DNA of 64,000 nt. Origin: Calycina herbarum (taxonomy: Eukaryota > Ascomycota > Leotiomycetes > Helotiales > Pezizellaceae). The stretch covers positions 124,001-188,000 of the forward strand of contig LLEY01000115.1 of NCBI GenBank assembly GCA_001414485.1, given 5' to 3'. The notes under the pieces are model-generated. The model searched no databases. It was not told where the DNA came from and saw only the letters and a program-made list of their open reading frames with translations. Position numbers and translations under genes: made by a program. Below are positions 24,980 through 37,000 of this stretch, piece by piece (within the stretch, counting starts at the first letter, position 1; every line of letters begins with the position of its first letter).

Positions 24980-25383
24980 CTTATAAGATAACCCTACTAT
25001 CCGCTAAGGTACGTACTCTTCGAGTAGCTAATAAAGCTCTAAGTAAACGCCGAAGAGCTAAAAAGGCTCGTGTCTATTAAGAGAGTACACTTATAGTAGA
25101 GGATACCTAAGATATTATAGCTTAAAAGAATATAGATAAGCAGGTACGACGCGATATACGTACGGCGAGAGGTAGTTATAAGAAGAGGCAGCTGTCTAGG
25201 CGATACTATAGAATCTATAGAAAAGCTAGTTATAACGTATAAACTTATTAAGAAGCTGTAGATATATCTAGTTTATTAGATTCCGATTATATTTAGTTAA
25301 TTTAATATATTATAGTTGATTTATTAATATTCAAAGTTTAATACTAAGGAAAAATTATTAACTCGGTAATAAACCACGTTATA
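24980..25383 (+). pseudogene. Fot1/pogo transposase, C-terminal part, and right TIR
   Basis: Resumes the transposase frame after the Gyp-2 right TSD copy. It encodes the basic C-terminal part (segments like RRRAKKARV and RQLSRRYYRIYRKA) with RIP stops, then about 100 bp of non-coding sequence and the right inverted repeat. Confidence 0.75.
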
Positions 25384-25711
25384 GAGTTATTTTTTATAAA
25401 GTTTAATTATAAAGTATCTAAAGAATAATACTAAAGAAGTAGTTACTAGTAATTATTCTTTATAATTTAACTTCTATTCTTTTATAATTTAACTTTCTTT
25501 TATAATTTAACTTCTTTTCTCTTTTATAATTCACTTTTCTTTTATAACTTAACTTTCTTTCTTTTACGATTTAACTTTCTTTCTCTTTTATAATTAGAGG
25601 TCTATAAAGCGGTTTTAAGTATAGAGAGAGTTAAGAGAGCTTAGTATTCTCGAAGTAGTTTCAAAGTTAATATTATAAAGAAACTAGATATATTCTATTA
25701 TATCTATAACT
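25384..25711. repeat. AT-rich flank with degenerate tandem repeat
   Basis: Between the Fot right end and Gyp-1d. At 25456-25597 about seven units of 17-23 bp share the core TTTTATAATTTAACTTT. No coding potential. The rest of the stretch shows nothing recognisable. Confidence 0.6.
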
Positions 25712-26159
25712 TATTACAAATTATATTATATATAATAAGTAGTCTAGACAGCGCTCTAATAGAATAAGATATAATATCTAGGAAATAGAAGATAATACTA
25801 GAGAGAATTAGTAATACGAAGGTATTTAGATATTCTAGGATCTTACTATTAGATAACTGTTAGAAGTCACGTAATAGATCTCTTTAGATCTCTTAAGAGA
25901 TCTATAAGAATCTAGAGATCTAGGCTTATATAAGGATCTAGGTAGTACGAGAGGTTCTATATATACTAGTACGTCTACTACCTAGATAAGAGCTTCGTAC
26001 TTAACTTTAGTTATTAATCTTATTATTTTATTTAATATCTTTAATATAAGTAACGAGTTTACTTCTAAGTAAACAACCTAGCGCTTCTATACTTCTTACC
26101 TATATACTAACCTTCGAGACTTAGACACCTTTGTTTAGTTTATATAGAGTTTTATTATA
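25712..26159 (+). repeat. LTR of Gyp-1d (5' LTR)
   Basis: Starts TATTACAAATTATATT (RIP form of TGTTACGAATTACGTT), ends GTTTTATTATA. More heavily mutated than its partner at 50105. Confidence 0.92.
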
Positions 26160-26666
26160 CTTTAAGTACCTACTTAGAAGTATAACTACTAATATATCAA
26201 CTACCTCTTCTATTTTAAAACCAACTCTATCTAAACCAGCTGTAGCTACTACGACTACACTAGTTACTACTCTCTATAAGGAAGTGAAGTTTCTAATCCT
26301 AAAACTATTCGATAGCTTATCTGAAAAACTAGCTAAGTTTCTTATAAAAGCTTCTCTATATTTAAACTTTTATACTACTTAGTTTAGAAATAAAACCGAT
26401 TAAGTTATATAGTTGTCTATCTGTCTTAAAGAAGTAGCTTATAACTGGTTAGAACCATATTTAGAGGATTTTTAAGAGAATAAAACAACTAAGAGAAAAG
26501 TCTTACTTTAAATATCTAAAAAGATAAGAGACTTATTCTAGAATGTTTAAGAGTTTAAGAATAGAATTAACTAGGCTTTTAAGAATATTAATATAAAGAA
26601 AAAGGTAGTTAGAGCTTTATACTTACTTAAATAAAAAGGCTTAGCTACTAAATATACTTTATAATT
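26160..26666 (+). pseudogene. Gyp-1d gag, N-terminal part
   Basis: Follows the LTR directly. The 83-codon open stretch 26131-26382 contains SEKLAKFLIKASLYL, typical of a Gypsy gag/capsid start, and the frame continues with RIP stops to the Lin-1 insertion. No start codon can be assigned because the stretch begins inside the LTR end. Confidence 0.7.
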
Positions 26667-29600
26667 AGCTAGCAAAGTCGAAATCTCTGCCTGTCCGTGG
26701 CGCTGGCTACGAACCTGGAATTAAGCGAAAGTAATATAATCCCAGAGCCTAAGAGATACTCTCGCAACTCAGTTAGAGCTGGTGGAGGGCGTTGTGGTAA
26801 TCTAGCGAGGGTATCGCGACGTAGCCTTACTAGAACAGAGGAATGGCAGCCAACGCTACTAGTATTTAAAAACCACCTAACCGTCCGATTCCCTGCCTTA
26901 CGACTAGGCACATCTTCGACATCTACGTGGTCGGATTTCTAAGCAGCACTAACTATATTAGGCGGATAGGGCACCTCTAGAGCGGCATTTGCAGAGTTTT
27001 CACAATCGACAAAAATAGGGGTATACTAGTTAGTATAGGTTCCTACTATAGAACTAATAAATATAGCCTTCCCTCTACGACGGTCAACCTATACAAAGAA
27101 GAAAACAGAGCGTCTGTTAAAGAAGGGAGTGTAAAGAAGGGTTATGCTCTATGTAGGTAGATAAGCCTGAAAGGGACGGTGAAGAGCTAGGATCTCGTAT
27201 AAGCGGAGAGGGATAGATAGAGGGAAATAGTTTAGATAGAGATCTCTCCTCTTCTCTCGACCCTTCTACTGACGTAGGAGGGCGCTCTTAAGAAGGGCTC
27301 GATATAGGCAGGGAAGAACCGCTGTAGATACAGGCCTAAGGATAATTTACAAATCATCTACGGATACGATACTAGCCCTCTCTTTACCTATACGCCTAGA
27401 AACGCGATTCTATAACATATAAGATAGAAATGCCGGCTTACTTTATACGAACGGGGCTTAGGGACTGGGCTAACAGAAAGCTAGGGATTAGAAGCGTGTA
27501 GGGAAAACAGAAGCTTCGCTTTGGTTAGTAGGATAGAAACACATAGAGTATACTGCCTAGCTAGGGGTATGCTCTACGCAAATCCTACGAGGCATAGTCG
27601 GCCCTACTAGAGTAGCAGAGATGTGGCAGGGTATCGCGAAGGGGGGTCAAACCTCTAGGGCGAGGTATATAATAGCAGCGATAGAAGGAGGATAGTGATT
27701 CATTACTCTATATAACACTGTCTATATAGCCCGAGAGGACGGAGGCGCATGTCGGTCTATAAGAGAGCATAGAGTGTAGCTGGCTAGTTGGCTATTTATA
27801 GGCTTAAGGAGCAAACTATAAGAGAGACGTAGATAGAGAGAATTTGTCCTCCTCTCTTCCGAACTTAGGAGGCGAAACATAAGGGAAAAGCGTTATAGAG
27901 GCTCTTGCGTAGGTAGAGCATGCTTAACTCTACTGTATATTCGGAAGAAACCTGTAGTATAGGCACTAGTGAAAAATATATATCTTTTACCGGCGGAGGC
28001 ATTCGACAGAGTAGATCATACGTGGCTACTCTATACTCTAAGGGAGAAGAAAGTGCCATAGTAGGTAGTAACCTAGATAGGAAGCTTTCTCTTAAGGCGT
28101 AAAGCTACGCTATTCTTTAACGGAAGGTTCGCAGACGAAAGAAGTCTAGGACAAGGAGTACTACAAGGATCAGTACTATCTCTGATACTGTTTATCCTTT
28201 TTGCCTTAACACTATACGATAACCTAGCGAGGATCGATGGGCTAATCACAGTAGGCTTCGCAGACGACACAAACCTACTCGTAATATCAAAGAGTATAGC
28301 GGTAAACTGTAGGATACTCGAGTTAGCCTAGAGAGTGTATAACAAGTAGGCAAATAAGCGAGGGATAGCTTTTAGCCTAGAAAAGACAGTACTTATACAC
28401 TTTATAAGGATAAGGGCCCTATAGAAAGAAATAGTACGGTTTAGAGAGGCAAGGCTTATACTAGTCGAGTATATAAGGTTCCTTAGAGTTAAGCTCGATA
28501 GAAAACTAAACTAGAAAGCGTATAGGGAGAGGGTACGGAAGAAGCTTATAACGCAGACCTTTACGCTTATAAGGCTCGCTAGCAAGACGTAGGGCGTCGA
28601 TTACCACCGCGCGAGGTAAATATACACAGTAGTAATAAGAAGCGCAATTGCGTATAAAGCGTCAGCTTAGCACTAAGCAACGCCAAAAGGAGGGAGCGTA
28701 AAGGAGATAGTAAGAAGCTTCCCTATACAACAATCGAAGTGTTTACGAGTAGTAACAGGAGTATATAAAGCCACCCCGATCCAGAGCCTAGAGGTAGAGG
28801 CAGACTACGCCCTAGTAGACCTCTACCTTAACCTTCGAGTAGCTGCTTTTAAAAAGAAATTCCAAACGTCTCAACTAGGAAAGCTAATCCAAGGTACTTA
28901 CGAGAATATAGCCGTATAGCTAAGAAGAAGAAGAGGAAGACCGTCAAAGCTAGGAAAAGCGATGCCGTGCTCCTAGAGAGCGAGGCAAGCATAGGAAGAA
29001 GAGTAGGAAATAGAGAGAGGGGGTTTCAGATATAATACTACGCCTACAGAGTAGCAGGAACGCCTAGAGGCTCAAAGAAAGAGAGCTCGAGAGAAGAACC
29101 CGACGCGGTATATAGAAGCGTTAGACAAGGTAGACCTAGTAAACTAGGAGCTACGTAAAGTCTACAAAGGGCTCGCTAAGGCAAAGAGCTCGCTACTCGT
29201 CTAGGCAAGAACAGAGGCAATAGGGCTTAACGCCTTCCTCTTTATAAGAAGGGTACCAGGCTAGCTAACACCATGGTATACGTACACAGGCGGAAGGGAG
29301 ACAGTAGAGCATCTAGTACTATTCTGCTAAGACATTCTACAAGAGAGAGAAGCACTTATAAGAGCCCTTAGGAAGAGCATCGGAAACTTAAGAGAGCTTA
29401 GAGGAGCATTAGCGAATAGGAAGCTAGCGCCGAGAATCACTACCTGGCTGCTTAGGCTTAGAAGACTTCAGGAATATAGGCTAGCGCTAGAATTGCTCGA
29501 AGAGGATAGAGAGGAAGGCGAGGAAGAGGTAAGAGGAAGGGAGGAAGAGGAAGAGAGGGCCGAGGCGCGCCGGAGAGCAAGACCCCGGCTCCGCCAGTTT

Positions 29601-29874
29601 TAAGAGGGCGCCTAGGCGCTCTCCATACTACTAACACACGCTTTAGCGGTTGAGCACTTCAACCCACCCCCCTAGTTTGTCACCGGGTCGGAGAGAAGAG
29701 CTCCGAATAGACAGCAGCAGGAATCAACGAAGGAGTATCGCACGCTCGTAAAGAAACTCGAGAGACGAAGAAGAACAGGCCGAAAGGTATTATAAACTAG
29801 AACAGAAGATATACTGCTTGCTCTTAGAGCTCGGCCTACGGCCTACGCAGCGTAAGAATAATAATAATAATAAT
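26667..29874 (+). mobile_element. Lin-1: 5'-truncated non-LTR retrotransposon (Tad1-like LINE)
   Basis: Flanked by a 16-bp TSD, AATATACTTTATAATT, at 26651-26666 and 29875-29890, and ends in an (ATA)n tail at about 29,855-29,874. Both are hallmarks of target-primed reverse transcription. At 3.2 kb it is shorter than full-length LINEs. It retains many CA/TG dinucleotides and is visibly GC-richer than its host, so it has had less RIP. The first 1.2 kb (26,667-27,860) has no domain I can name. Confidence 0.87.
27900..29603 (+). pseudogene. Lin-1 ORF2: reverse transcriptase and C-terminal zinc-binding region
   Basis: RT blocks are visible in order: AEAFDRVDHTWLLYTL (about 27,985-28,035), GVLQGSVLSLILF (about 28,155-28,195) and the catalytic GFADDTNLL box, with FADD at 28257-28268 intact. 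Further downstream is a C-terminal zinc-finger remnant with GGRETVEHLVLFC (about 29,290-29,330), and the frame ends in a Glu/Arg-rich tail with stop TAA at 29601-29603. Several frameshifts or stops lie between blocks, so the gene is dead. The order (RT, then CCHC-like finger, no LTR) identifies it as a LINE ORF2. Confidence 0.75.
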
Positions 29875-29890
29875 AATATACTTTATAATT

Positions 29891-32103
29891 CTAGTAATAT
29901 TCTATATAAATAGTATAGAATAACAAAGTACTATATAAATAATTCTACTAAGGTCTAAAGAATAGTATTAAGAATAAACTCGCTTAAGAGGATTTTTCTA
30001 ATACTTTAAACAAATAAACTAATAATATAATTAAAATTAATAACTAAAACTATAAACGAAGTCTAGAGAAAAAAGGTAGTTATAGACATCGATAAGAGAA
30101 GAGTAAGAAAAAGAACTATAAAGATTCTATAGAAATCGACGCTACTTAGAAATCATAGATTTCGAAGAAAGATACTATAAAGAGAAACTTCTATAAAAGA
30201 GAACTTTTCTAGAAGAAGCGAAATCGTCGATATAAGTAGAACTTATATTATAAATATAGCCTCTCTAGCTATAAAGTAAATAAGTATAGTAAGAAGAAGA
30301 ACTTTAAAGAGAAGAGATAGGTTAGCGCTACTATTTAAAAAGAAGTAGCCTTACTTAACAAAATCGAACTTATAAACGAGGAGCTTAAAGCTTAAGAATA
30401 TAGTACGTAGATTAAAATAGATACTACGGATATAATAGCAGACGCTATATATCTATAGCTAAACGAAGGAATCGAGTTATAAGTTAGTAAGGTATAGAGT
30501 ACTAATAATAATAAGAATCTACTCTTTAAAGAATATAATAATATATAGTTAGAAATAGAATACGAATTACTTCTTTAAGTAGAGTATAAATTACTACTAT
30601 TAATAAGTTTATTAGAATTATTAAATTCGTTATCTAAATTCGAAGGAGAAATCAGAGATATAGGTTCCGAAGTTAGAGAAACTTAGGCCTTTACTAGAAT
30701 ATTTAAATAAGAGAATTAATAGATATATATAGATAACTAGAAGTCTAACTTCTAGAACTCTTATACTACTTATAGTATTAGTCCTACTGTTCTAATAATA
30801 TATACTATTACTAGGAGTAACTAAGATACGATAATTATAGTTAGCTCAGTTATAAGTAGAGAAACTATTAAGTTTAAGAAATCTAAATATAGTCGGAGAC
30901 AAATTAAGATATCTAGTTATTCTAAAGTAGGAGATATATAGACAGTCGTAGATCTTTAGAAGAGAACCAGCTTATAGTAGTAGTAGAGTCTTAAGAATTT
31001 TATAGAATAACTAAAACCTAGTTTCTTAGATATATTATCTAAAGAAACGATACTAGAAATAGAAGGAAAATATACTATAGTTGCTTTAGTTAGCTATATT
31101 AGAATAATATTTAAGAAACGTAGAACTAAAAAGTTATTTAGTATAATCTTTTAGAAAATAAATAAATACGATATTAACTAAGAAACAGAGATAGTATAGA
31201 GAGAACTTTACTATCTAACTATAAGAGAGTTAAACGCTATCTTTAGAGAAAATTAGTTAATTATAACTATGAAAATATAAGGAAAGGAACTCCGAGTTCT
31301 AATTAATTCTAGAGTAATAGGTAATTTTCTTTCTTTAACAGCTCTAAAGAAGCTAAACGTTCTAATTAGAGGTATAAGGTTATACTATCTAGAAGTAGTT
31401 AATAGAATAGACGTTATATACTAGAATAGGATTATTAATTAGTAAACTCTTCTAATAAAAGTTAATATTAAAGAATACTACTTAGATATATAATTTAATA
31501 TTATTAAAATAGGAAGTAAGAAGACGATACTTAGTATACTATAGATTTAAGAATATAATCTAGATATTAACTAGAAGGCTTAAATAATAATATTTAGTTA
31601 ATATAAATACGTAGGTTTATATTTATAACTATAAGGCTGAAACGAGGTTAGCGCTACCTCTTCTAATACGCTAGAATACCTAGCCTAGAGTTCTCTATAG
31701 ATTAGTAAGACAGCTGATAACGAAATACCTATATAGTATAGAGAATTTAGAGCTTTGTTCGAAAACCTAGAAGACTTATAAGCTTTACTAGAACATCGTC
31801 TATAGAATTATAAGATTAAATTAAAGAAGAGTTATTATCTCTCGAAGTAGAAGCTTCGGTTATATAACTAGAAGAGCTTATAGAGAATAGAAAGTTATAT
31901 AAAGAAAGGTATTAAGAAAGAGTATATTAGGAAATCTAAGTCGCTAGTTATATCGAATATACTTATTATTAAGAAAAAGAACGACCTAGATAGAAGAGTA
32001 TATATTAATTACTAGGAAGTAAATAATACTATAGTTAAGAACGCTTATCCGCTACTAGCTAGCTAATATTTATAAGATAAGTTAGATAAGATAGTACGAT
32101 TTA
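29891..32103 (+). pseudogene. Gyp-1d gag C-terminal part and protease
   Basis: Resumes after Lin-1. The gag zinc knuckle remnant is at about 30,236-30,290 (N-L-Y-Y-K-Y-S-L-S-S-Y-K, from a CYKCGLSSHK-type finger in which TGY became TAY). The protease active-site stretch is near 31,289-31,325, where LINSRVIGNF stands for an LIDSGATGNF-type motif, so the catalytic Asp is lost. Stops are TAA/TAG only. Confidence 0.75.
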
Positions 32104-32557
32104 TTTATTTATTTATTTCTATTTAACGTTAAGCGGAGAATAGCTCGTGTAAGCTAAGTTCTAAAAGAGTCTTAAAAGAGAGCAAATAACACTAGAGAGG
32201 TGCTCTAGCTATAGGGATAGTAAATAAGTAAGCTAATTTATAAGAGATAGTTTAAAGAGAAGCTCTACTTTCGGAACAGCTCTTATTCTTAATTAGTTTA
32301 TAGAATTAGAGAAAGATAAAGAGGATATATATATAAAGAAAAAGAAAGGAAAGGAAAGAAGAGTTAAGCTATCTCGAAGGATAGATTTTCGTAAAGAACT
32401 TGGTTTTAGCGTAGACCTTACTAAAGAGTTCCTCGTAGCCGGGTTCGAATAGAAGATAAGGTTTTCTCTCCGCCTTAGCTAATAGCCTTAGATCTTTGTT
32501 ATTAGCTAGCTTATAGAAGAGTAGGTAGAATTGTGTTTTAGCTCTTTTACACTTACT
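32104..32557 (-). mobile_element. Lin-2s: 454-bp 5'-truncated copy of LINE Lin-2
   Basis: Begins (plus strand) with TTATTTATTTATTTATTTCT, the inverted poly(AAAT) tail, and matches the first 450 bp of 38,941 onward. It is flanked by an 11-bp TSD AGTACGATTTA (32093-32103 and 32558-32568) and interrupts the Gyp-1d RT just before the F-x-K-L-D motif. Confidence 0.9.
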
Positions 32558-32568
32558 AGTACGATTTA

Positions 32569-33478
32569 TAAAACTAGATTAATAAAACGCTTATAGACTT
32601 ATATAAATAAAAGTTAGAGATAAATAGAAAACGGTATTTACCTTACTATTAGGTCTTTATAAATATATAGTTATACTATTTAGACTATATAATATACTAG
32701 CTATATATTAGAGATAAAATAATAATATTTTAGAAGATCTTCTAGAAGTAATAGTGATTTATTATCTAGATAATATTCTAATCTTCTTAGAAAAAGAAGA
32801 AGAATATAAGAGATATATAAAGGAAGTTCTATAACAACTACTTAAGATAGATTCCTGTCTTAAACTCTTGAAATACGAGTTCGAAGTAACTTAGACACTT
32901 TTCCTAGAATAGGTGTTTAGCTTAGAGAAAATAGAAATAGATCTAGTAAAGATCTAGAATATCCTAAACTAGAAATTACTAGAGAATATAAAGGATATAT
33001 AGTCCTTTCTTAGGTTTGTAAATTTCTACTGTTTATTTATTAGAGACTATATAAAGATTACTAAACTAATATTAGTACTAGTTAAGAAAGCTATTAAGTT
33101 TATTTAGAGTAAATAAGCTAAGAACGCTTTTTAAAGAATTAAAGCGAGATTTATAGAAAAACCTAGTATAATAGAAATAGATACTTTAGATATAGTAATA
33201 GATACGATCTATCTATAACTAAATAATAAAGAGAAGCTTATATCTATTATATACTACTCTAAAATATTTAATCTAGTATAGTAGAACTATAGTAACTTTA
33301 ATAAAGAATTGCTTACTATAGTACTAATCTTAGAATACTAGAGAATATATCTTTAAGAGATAAAGTATTAAGTTATAGTCTTATCTAATTATAAGAATTT
33401 AAGAACGTTTATAAAAACAAAGGAACTTATAACTAGACGTTTAATAAGATAGTCTAAAGTATTATTAGAATTTAATAT
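32569..33478 (+). pseudogene. Gyp-1d reverse transcriptase and RNase H start
   Basis: Starts with the KLD..NAY RT block, then the catalytic box YYLDNILIFL near 32,757-32,780 (YLDD converted to YLDN by TG-to-TA), followed by the thumb and the RNase H start near 33,180. It is interrupted at 33,478 by Cop-1. The integrase continues at 45,257. Confidence 0.8.
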
Positions 33479-33627
33479 TATTAGTATAATCAGAGTAAAT
33501 AGCACTCTACGTAACCTTCTCGCTTAAGGTCTATTTAAGTAGACAGAGTAGCTAACTTTGCTCTGTATATACGAACGATAATATACTCTTTTTATATTAT
33601 ACTATTAGCTACTAAGTTATACTAACA
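33479..33627 (+). repeat. LTR of Cop-1 (5' LTR)
   Basis: RIP form TATTAGTATAATC...ACTAACA. The E-box seen in the 3' copy is changed here (CTACGTAAC). Confidence 0.9.
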
Positions 33628-34039
33628 CTGATTAGTATCGCACGCGTAGATTAGAAAAACTGACTATATATATCGCGGTTCTCGGAATTATAAGCTTACG
33701 TATAGTTACGTAGTTGTATAAAGTAGACTCCTCTTCTTAAAAGAGACTCCTTCTACTAATTACACCTCTGATAATACTACTGTAAACTCTGGGACTTATA
33801 GTATAGTTATAACAACCTTGTAACCTCTCTGAATTATAACATCCTTATAACCTTATAACCTCTCTGAATTATAACACTCTTACGACCTTATAACCTCTTC
33901 GACTTATAGTACTACTCTACTTGTAACCGCTCTTATAACCGCTCTTAAACCCTTTGGAACGACTATTATATAAAGATAATTTACCCGATTTTAATAACTT
34001 ATAATAAAACAAAATTATAATATACTATTCACCTAGTAT

Positions 34040-37000
34040 AAGATACTACTTATTATTACTACTTTAAGCACTGACAACTTCGTCGATAATACTATCGACA
34101 CTATAGCACTACTACTATAGTAGGTTGAGGATAAGGAAGCCACGGCTTATATAAGTAAGAAGATAGAGGATTACGACGTCGATAATATAGATAACGATTA
34201 TCTATAGAAAGTATACTATATAGACTTTGACGATTAGCCTGAATTAAAGTTCGTAGGTATAGTAAGAAACACTCTTATTATAATACGTAAGCTACTACGT
34301 AATAGAGGCGTATAGGTAGAGATAGATAGATATAAAGCACTTATGCTAAGAGTACTCTATAATACAGCTTAAGAGGTTAACTGAATAGAATAGACTATTA
34401 AGGAGCTAAGATAACAAGTTATCAAAGATCGAACTAAGTTAAAAGAGATAGCTATAAGATATATATATATTAAAGCTTACTCTGACCGATTCCTAGAGAT
34501 TAGTTAAGGAACTATAGTATACGCTTCTAATATTCCTATCTCTATAACACTACTAGCAGCTTTTGTAACCTAGAACGCTTTTGTAACCTAGAACGCTTTT
34601 ATAACCTAGAACGCTCTTATAAACCAGCTAGCGGCTCTTGTAATCTATAACTAAACTAGCTATCTAAGTAACTAGAATAGCTAGATAGGTAACCTAGCTT
34701 TTATACTTAGTAACCTTATAAAGTTATACTCGGACGAACAAAAGTATAGTAGTAAGAGAGATAACTTCAAGCTTAAGTTAAGGATATTTAAGAATATATA
34801 TAATCGTTATAGTATATTACCCTTAGTATATAACCTTGCTTTCCCGATTATGCTTAAGAGTTAGGTATTAAACCGCTTTTATACTAGCGTCTTTAAGGAA
34901 GGAATAGATTAATCGTACGAAGTTCTTTCTACTGCTATCTAATTATACTTTAAGAATAAGCTGTACTTAAGAGGTTAATCCTCTAAGTAGAATCGTGTTA
35001 TATTCTTATAAACCAAAGCTAAGCTAGAATATTCGGAAAACACACCTAGCTAGTGCTTTAAGAAGATACTATCTAAATTAGAAGAACTTCGCTATAGACT
35101 TCCTAAGGATATATAAAGCGATAGATAATTAGCTAATAAGCTACTTATTATATACGAGGAAGTACTAGAATGCCGAAGTATATACTCGACCTTACTATAA
35201 AACTCGTTACTTTAAAGTACTATTACTCTTTTAAGAAGCTTTATTCGTAATTACGAAGTAAGCTATAATACTTTAAATACTAAGACTTTAATAACTGATT
35301 ATTACTTCTATAAGTATAATAATTCTAGTAGTTCTTATAGCTAGTAACACTAGAACTCTAGAAAGAGTAACAAGTGTTATATATATAGAAAGAAAGGCTA
35401 CCGATCCTGGAACTATACTTAAGAAGAGTAGGATCGTTACTTTACTAAATAGTAAAAGAGTAATAGAGGCAGCTTCTATAGAAAGAATAGTGGTTTTATT
35501 AAGAAGATCTACTATACTTATATTACTAATGTCGAATGTACGAAAGAGGAAGATATATCTAAAACACTCTAAACGATTATAATAGATTATATAAGTGATT
35601 CTAATAGAGAAATTATCTACTACTTAATTACTTCTATTAGATATATCGATAATTTAAGCGCCTAGACCCTTACTACTAGTTTAATAAACTTAGTATAAAA
35701 TCACGCTTTTAGTAGATTTATTCCACTACTAATTCTAGATACTACGTTCTACGAATTTACAGAAGAAGTGTTTATATCTATAGCTAAGAAGTATATACGA
35801 GATTACTTCTTTAGAGTTATAATCGATACCGGCGTAGGAGAGAAGTCAAGTATGAGATACGAGTAATACCTGGCGTATACTAAACATGCCTAGAATATCT
35901 CTATTAACAAAAGTACTAAAGGCTAGATTAGTATATAATTTGGTAAAAGTTATACTACCTTCTTAGGATCGATTATAATTAGTATACCGATCAGCTATGC
36001 GGAATTCTATATTATATATTTAGATATACTATTTATTATATATATTAACGATATAGACCGTTTATATATCTTACTTAATAACCTCTAGAACGTCCTTGTT
36101 TAGGAAGACGGAAAGGGTTAGAAAGTAGAACGTTTTAGAATTATACGACGATTTAGACACCTCTTTCTACTCTAGAATAAGACTGTATATAACCTTGTAT
36201 AAGAATCCCTATATTACCTTATAGATGTCGATATTAGACGCCTCTATAAGCGCCTTAGTCACCTATCTATACTACGCTTATAGCGTATACTCGAGCGTGC
36301 TAGTTACGATATTAAGTAAGATATTCTATAATATCTTACTAAATACTATAAGTATTACTAAAAGCACGGAAAGTCACCTAGTCGATTTAAATTTATACTT
36401 TACAACGATATTAAGTTTAATTATAATATAATTATAGATGTCTTCTTTTTAGAAGGAAAGCTAGTATTATATATTATAGATTAAGAAGATCGATATTAAT
36501 CCGGAGACTTCCTACTAGATATAAGTATAAAGAGTACTTAGGAGACCTTTTAAAAGTGTTAGATTAACATCTACTTAGGACCTTCTAACTATATTACTAT
36601 AGACGCTGGAAAGAACTTCGTTATAAAGGACTTTAAGAGATACGTAAATTCGATAGGAATTAAGATTAAAACCGTACTAGTAGAAGTATATAACTCTATT
36701 AATATAGTAGAATAATACTATAGACTAATTCGCTGTATTTACTTAATTATCTAAGAATAACAACCTAGTCTTATAAAGGCCTCCGCTCTCTAAATAGCTT
36801 TTAAAGCTATTAACGATATAGTAGAATCTAATAGTTTAGTACCTACTTTACTTATATATAGCGCTTATTCTAGAATAGCTAAAAGTAATACTCTCTTATA
36901 ATCGATATCTTAGAGATCCGAGACCTATATAAAGGCTACTAAAGAAGTATATAAATTACTTATAAAGCGTTAAATTACAGATACTCTTAATACCTAGAAC

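Larger units (their letters stand above)
4091..25383 (+). mobile_element. Fot1/pogo-type DNA transposon, split by nested LTR elements
   Basis: Terminal inverted repeats match: TATAACGTGG...ACCGAGT at 4091 and ACTCGGTAATAAACCACGTT followed by ATA ending at 25383, with the TA target site included. The transposon itself is 4091-5537 plus 24980-25383, about 1.85 kb, the normal length for Fot1-like elements. The 19.4 kb between is Gyp-2 and its own inserts, flanked by the TSD AATAG (5533-5537 and 24975-24979). It carries one RIP-degraded transposase frame. Confidence 0.85.

Noticed and set aside
26669..26942. Overlapping 80- and 81-codon ORFs on both strands as genes
   Set aside because: They lie in the less mutated 5' part of LINE Lin-1; codon content is unlike the host genes and no domain is seen.
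29855..29874. ATA microsatellite as an independent repeat
   Set aside because: It is the 3' tail of Lin-1, followed directly by its TSD.
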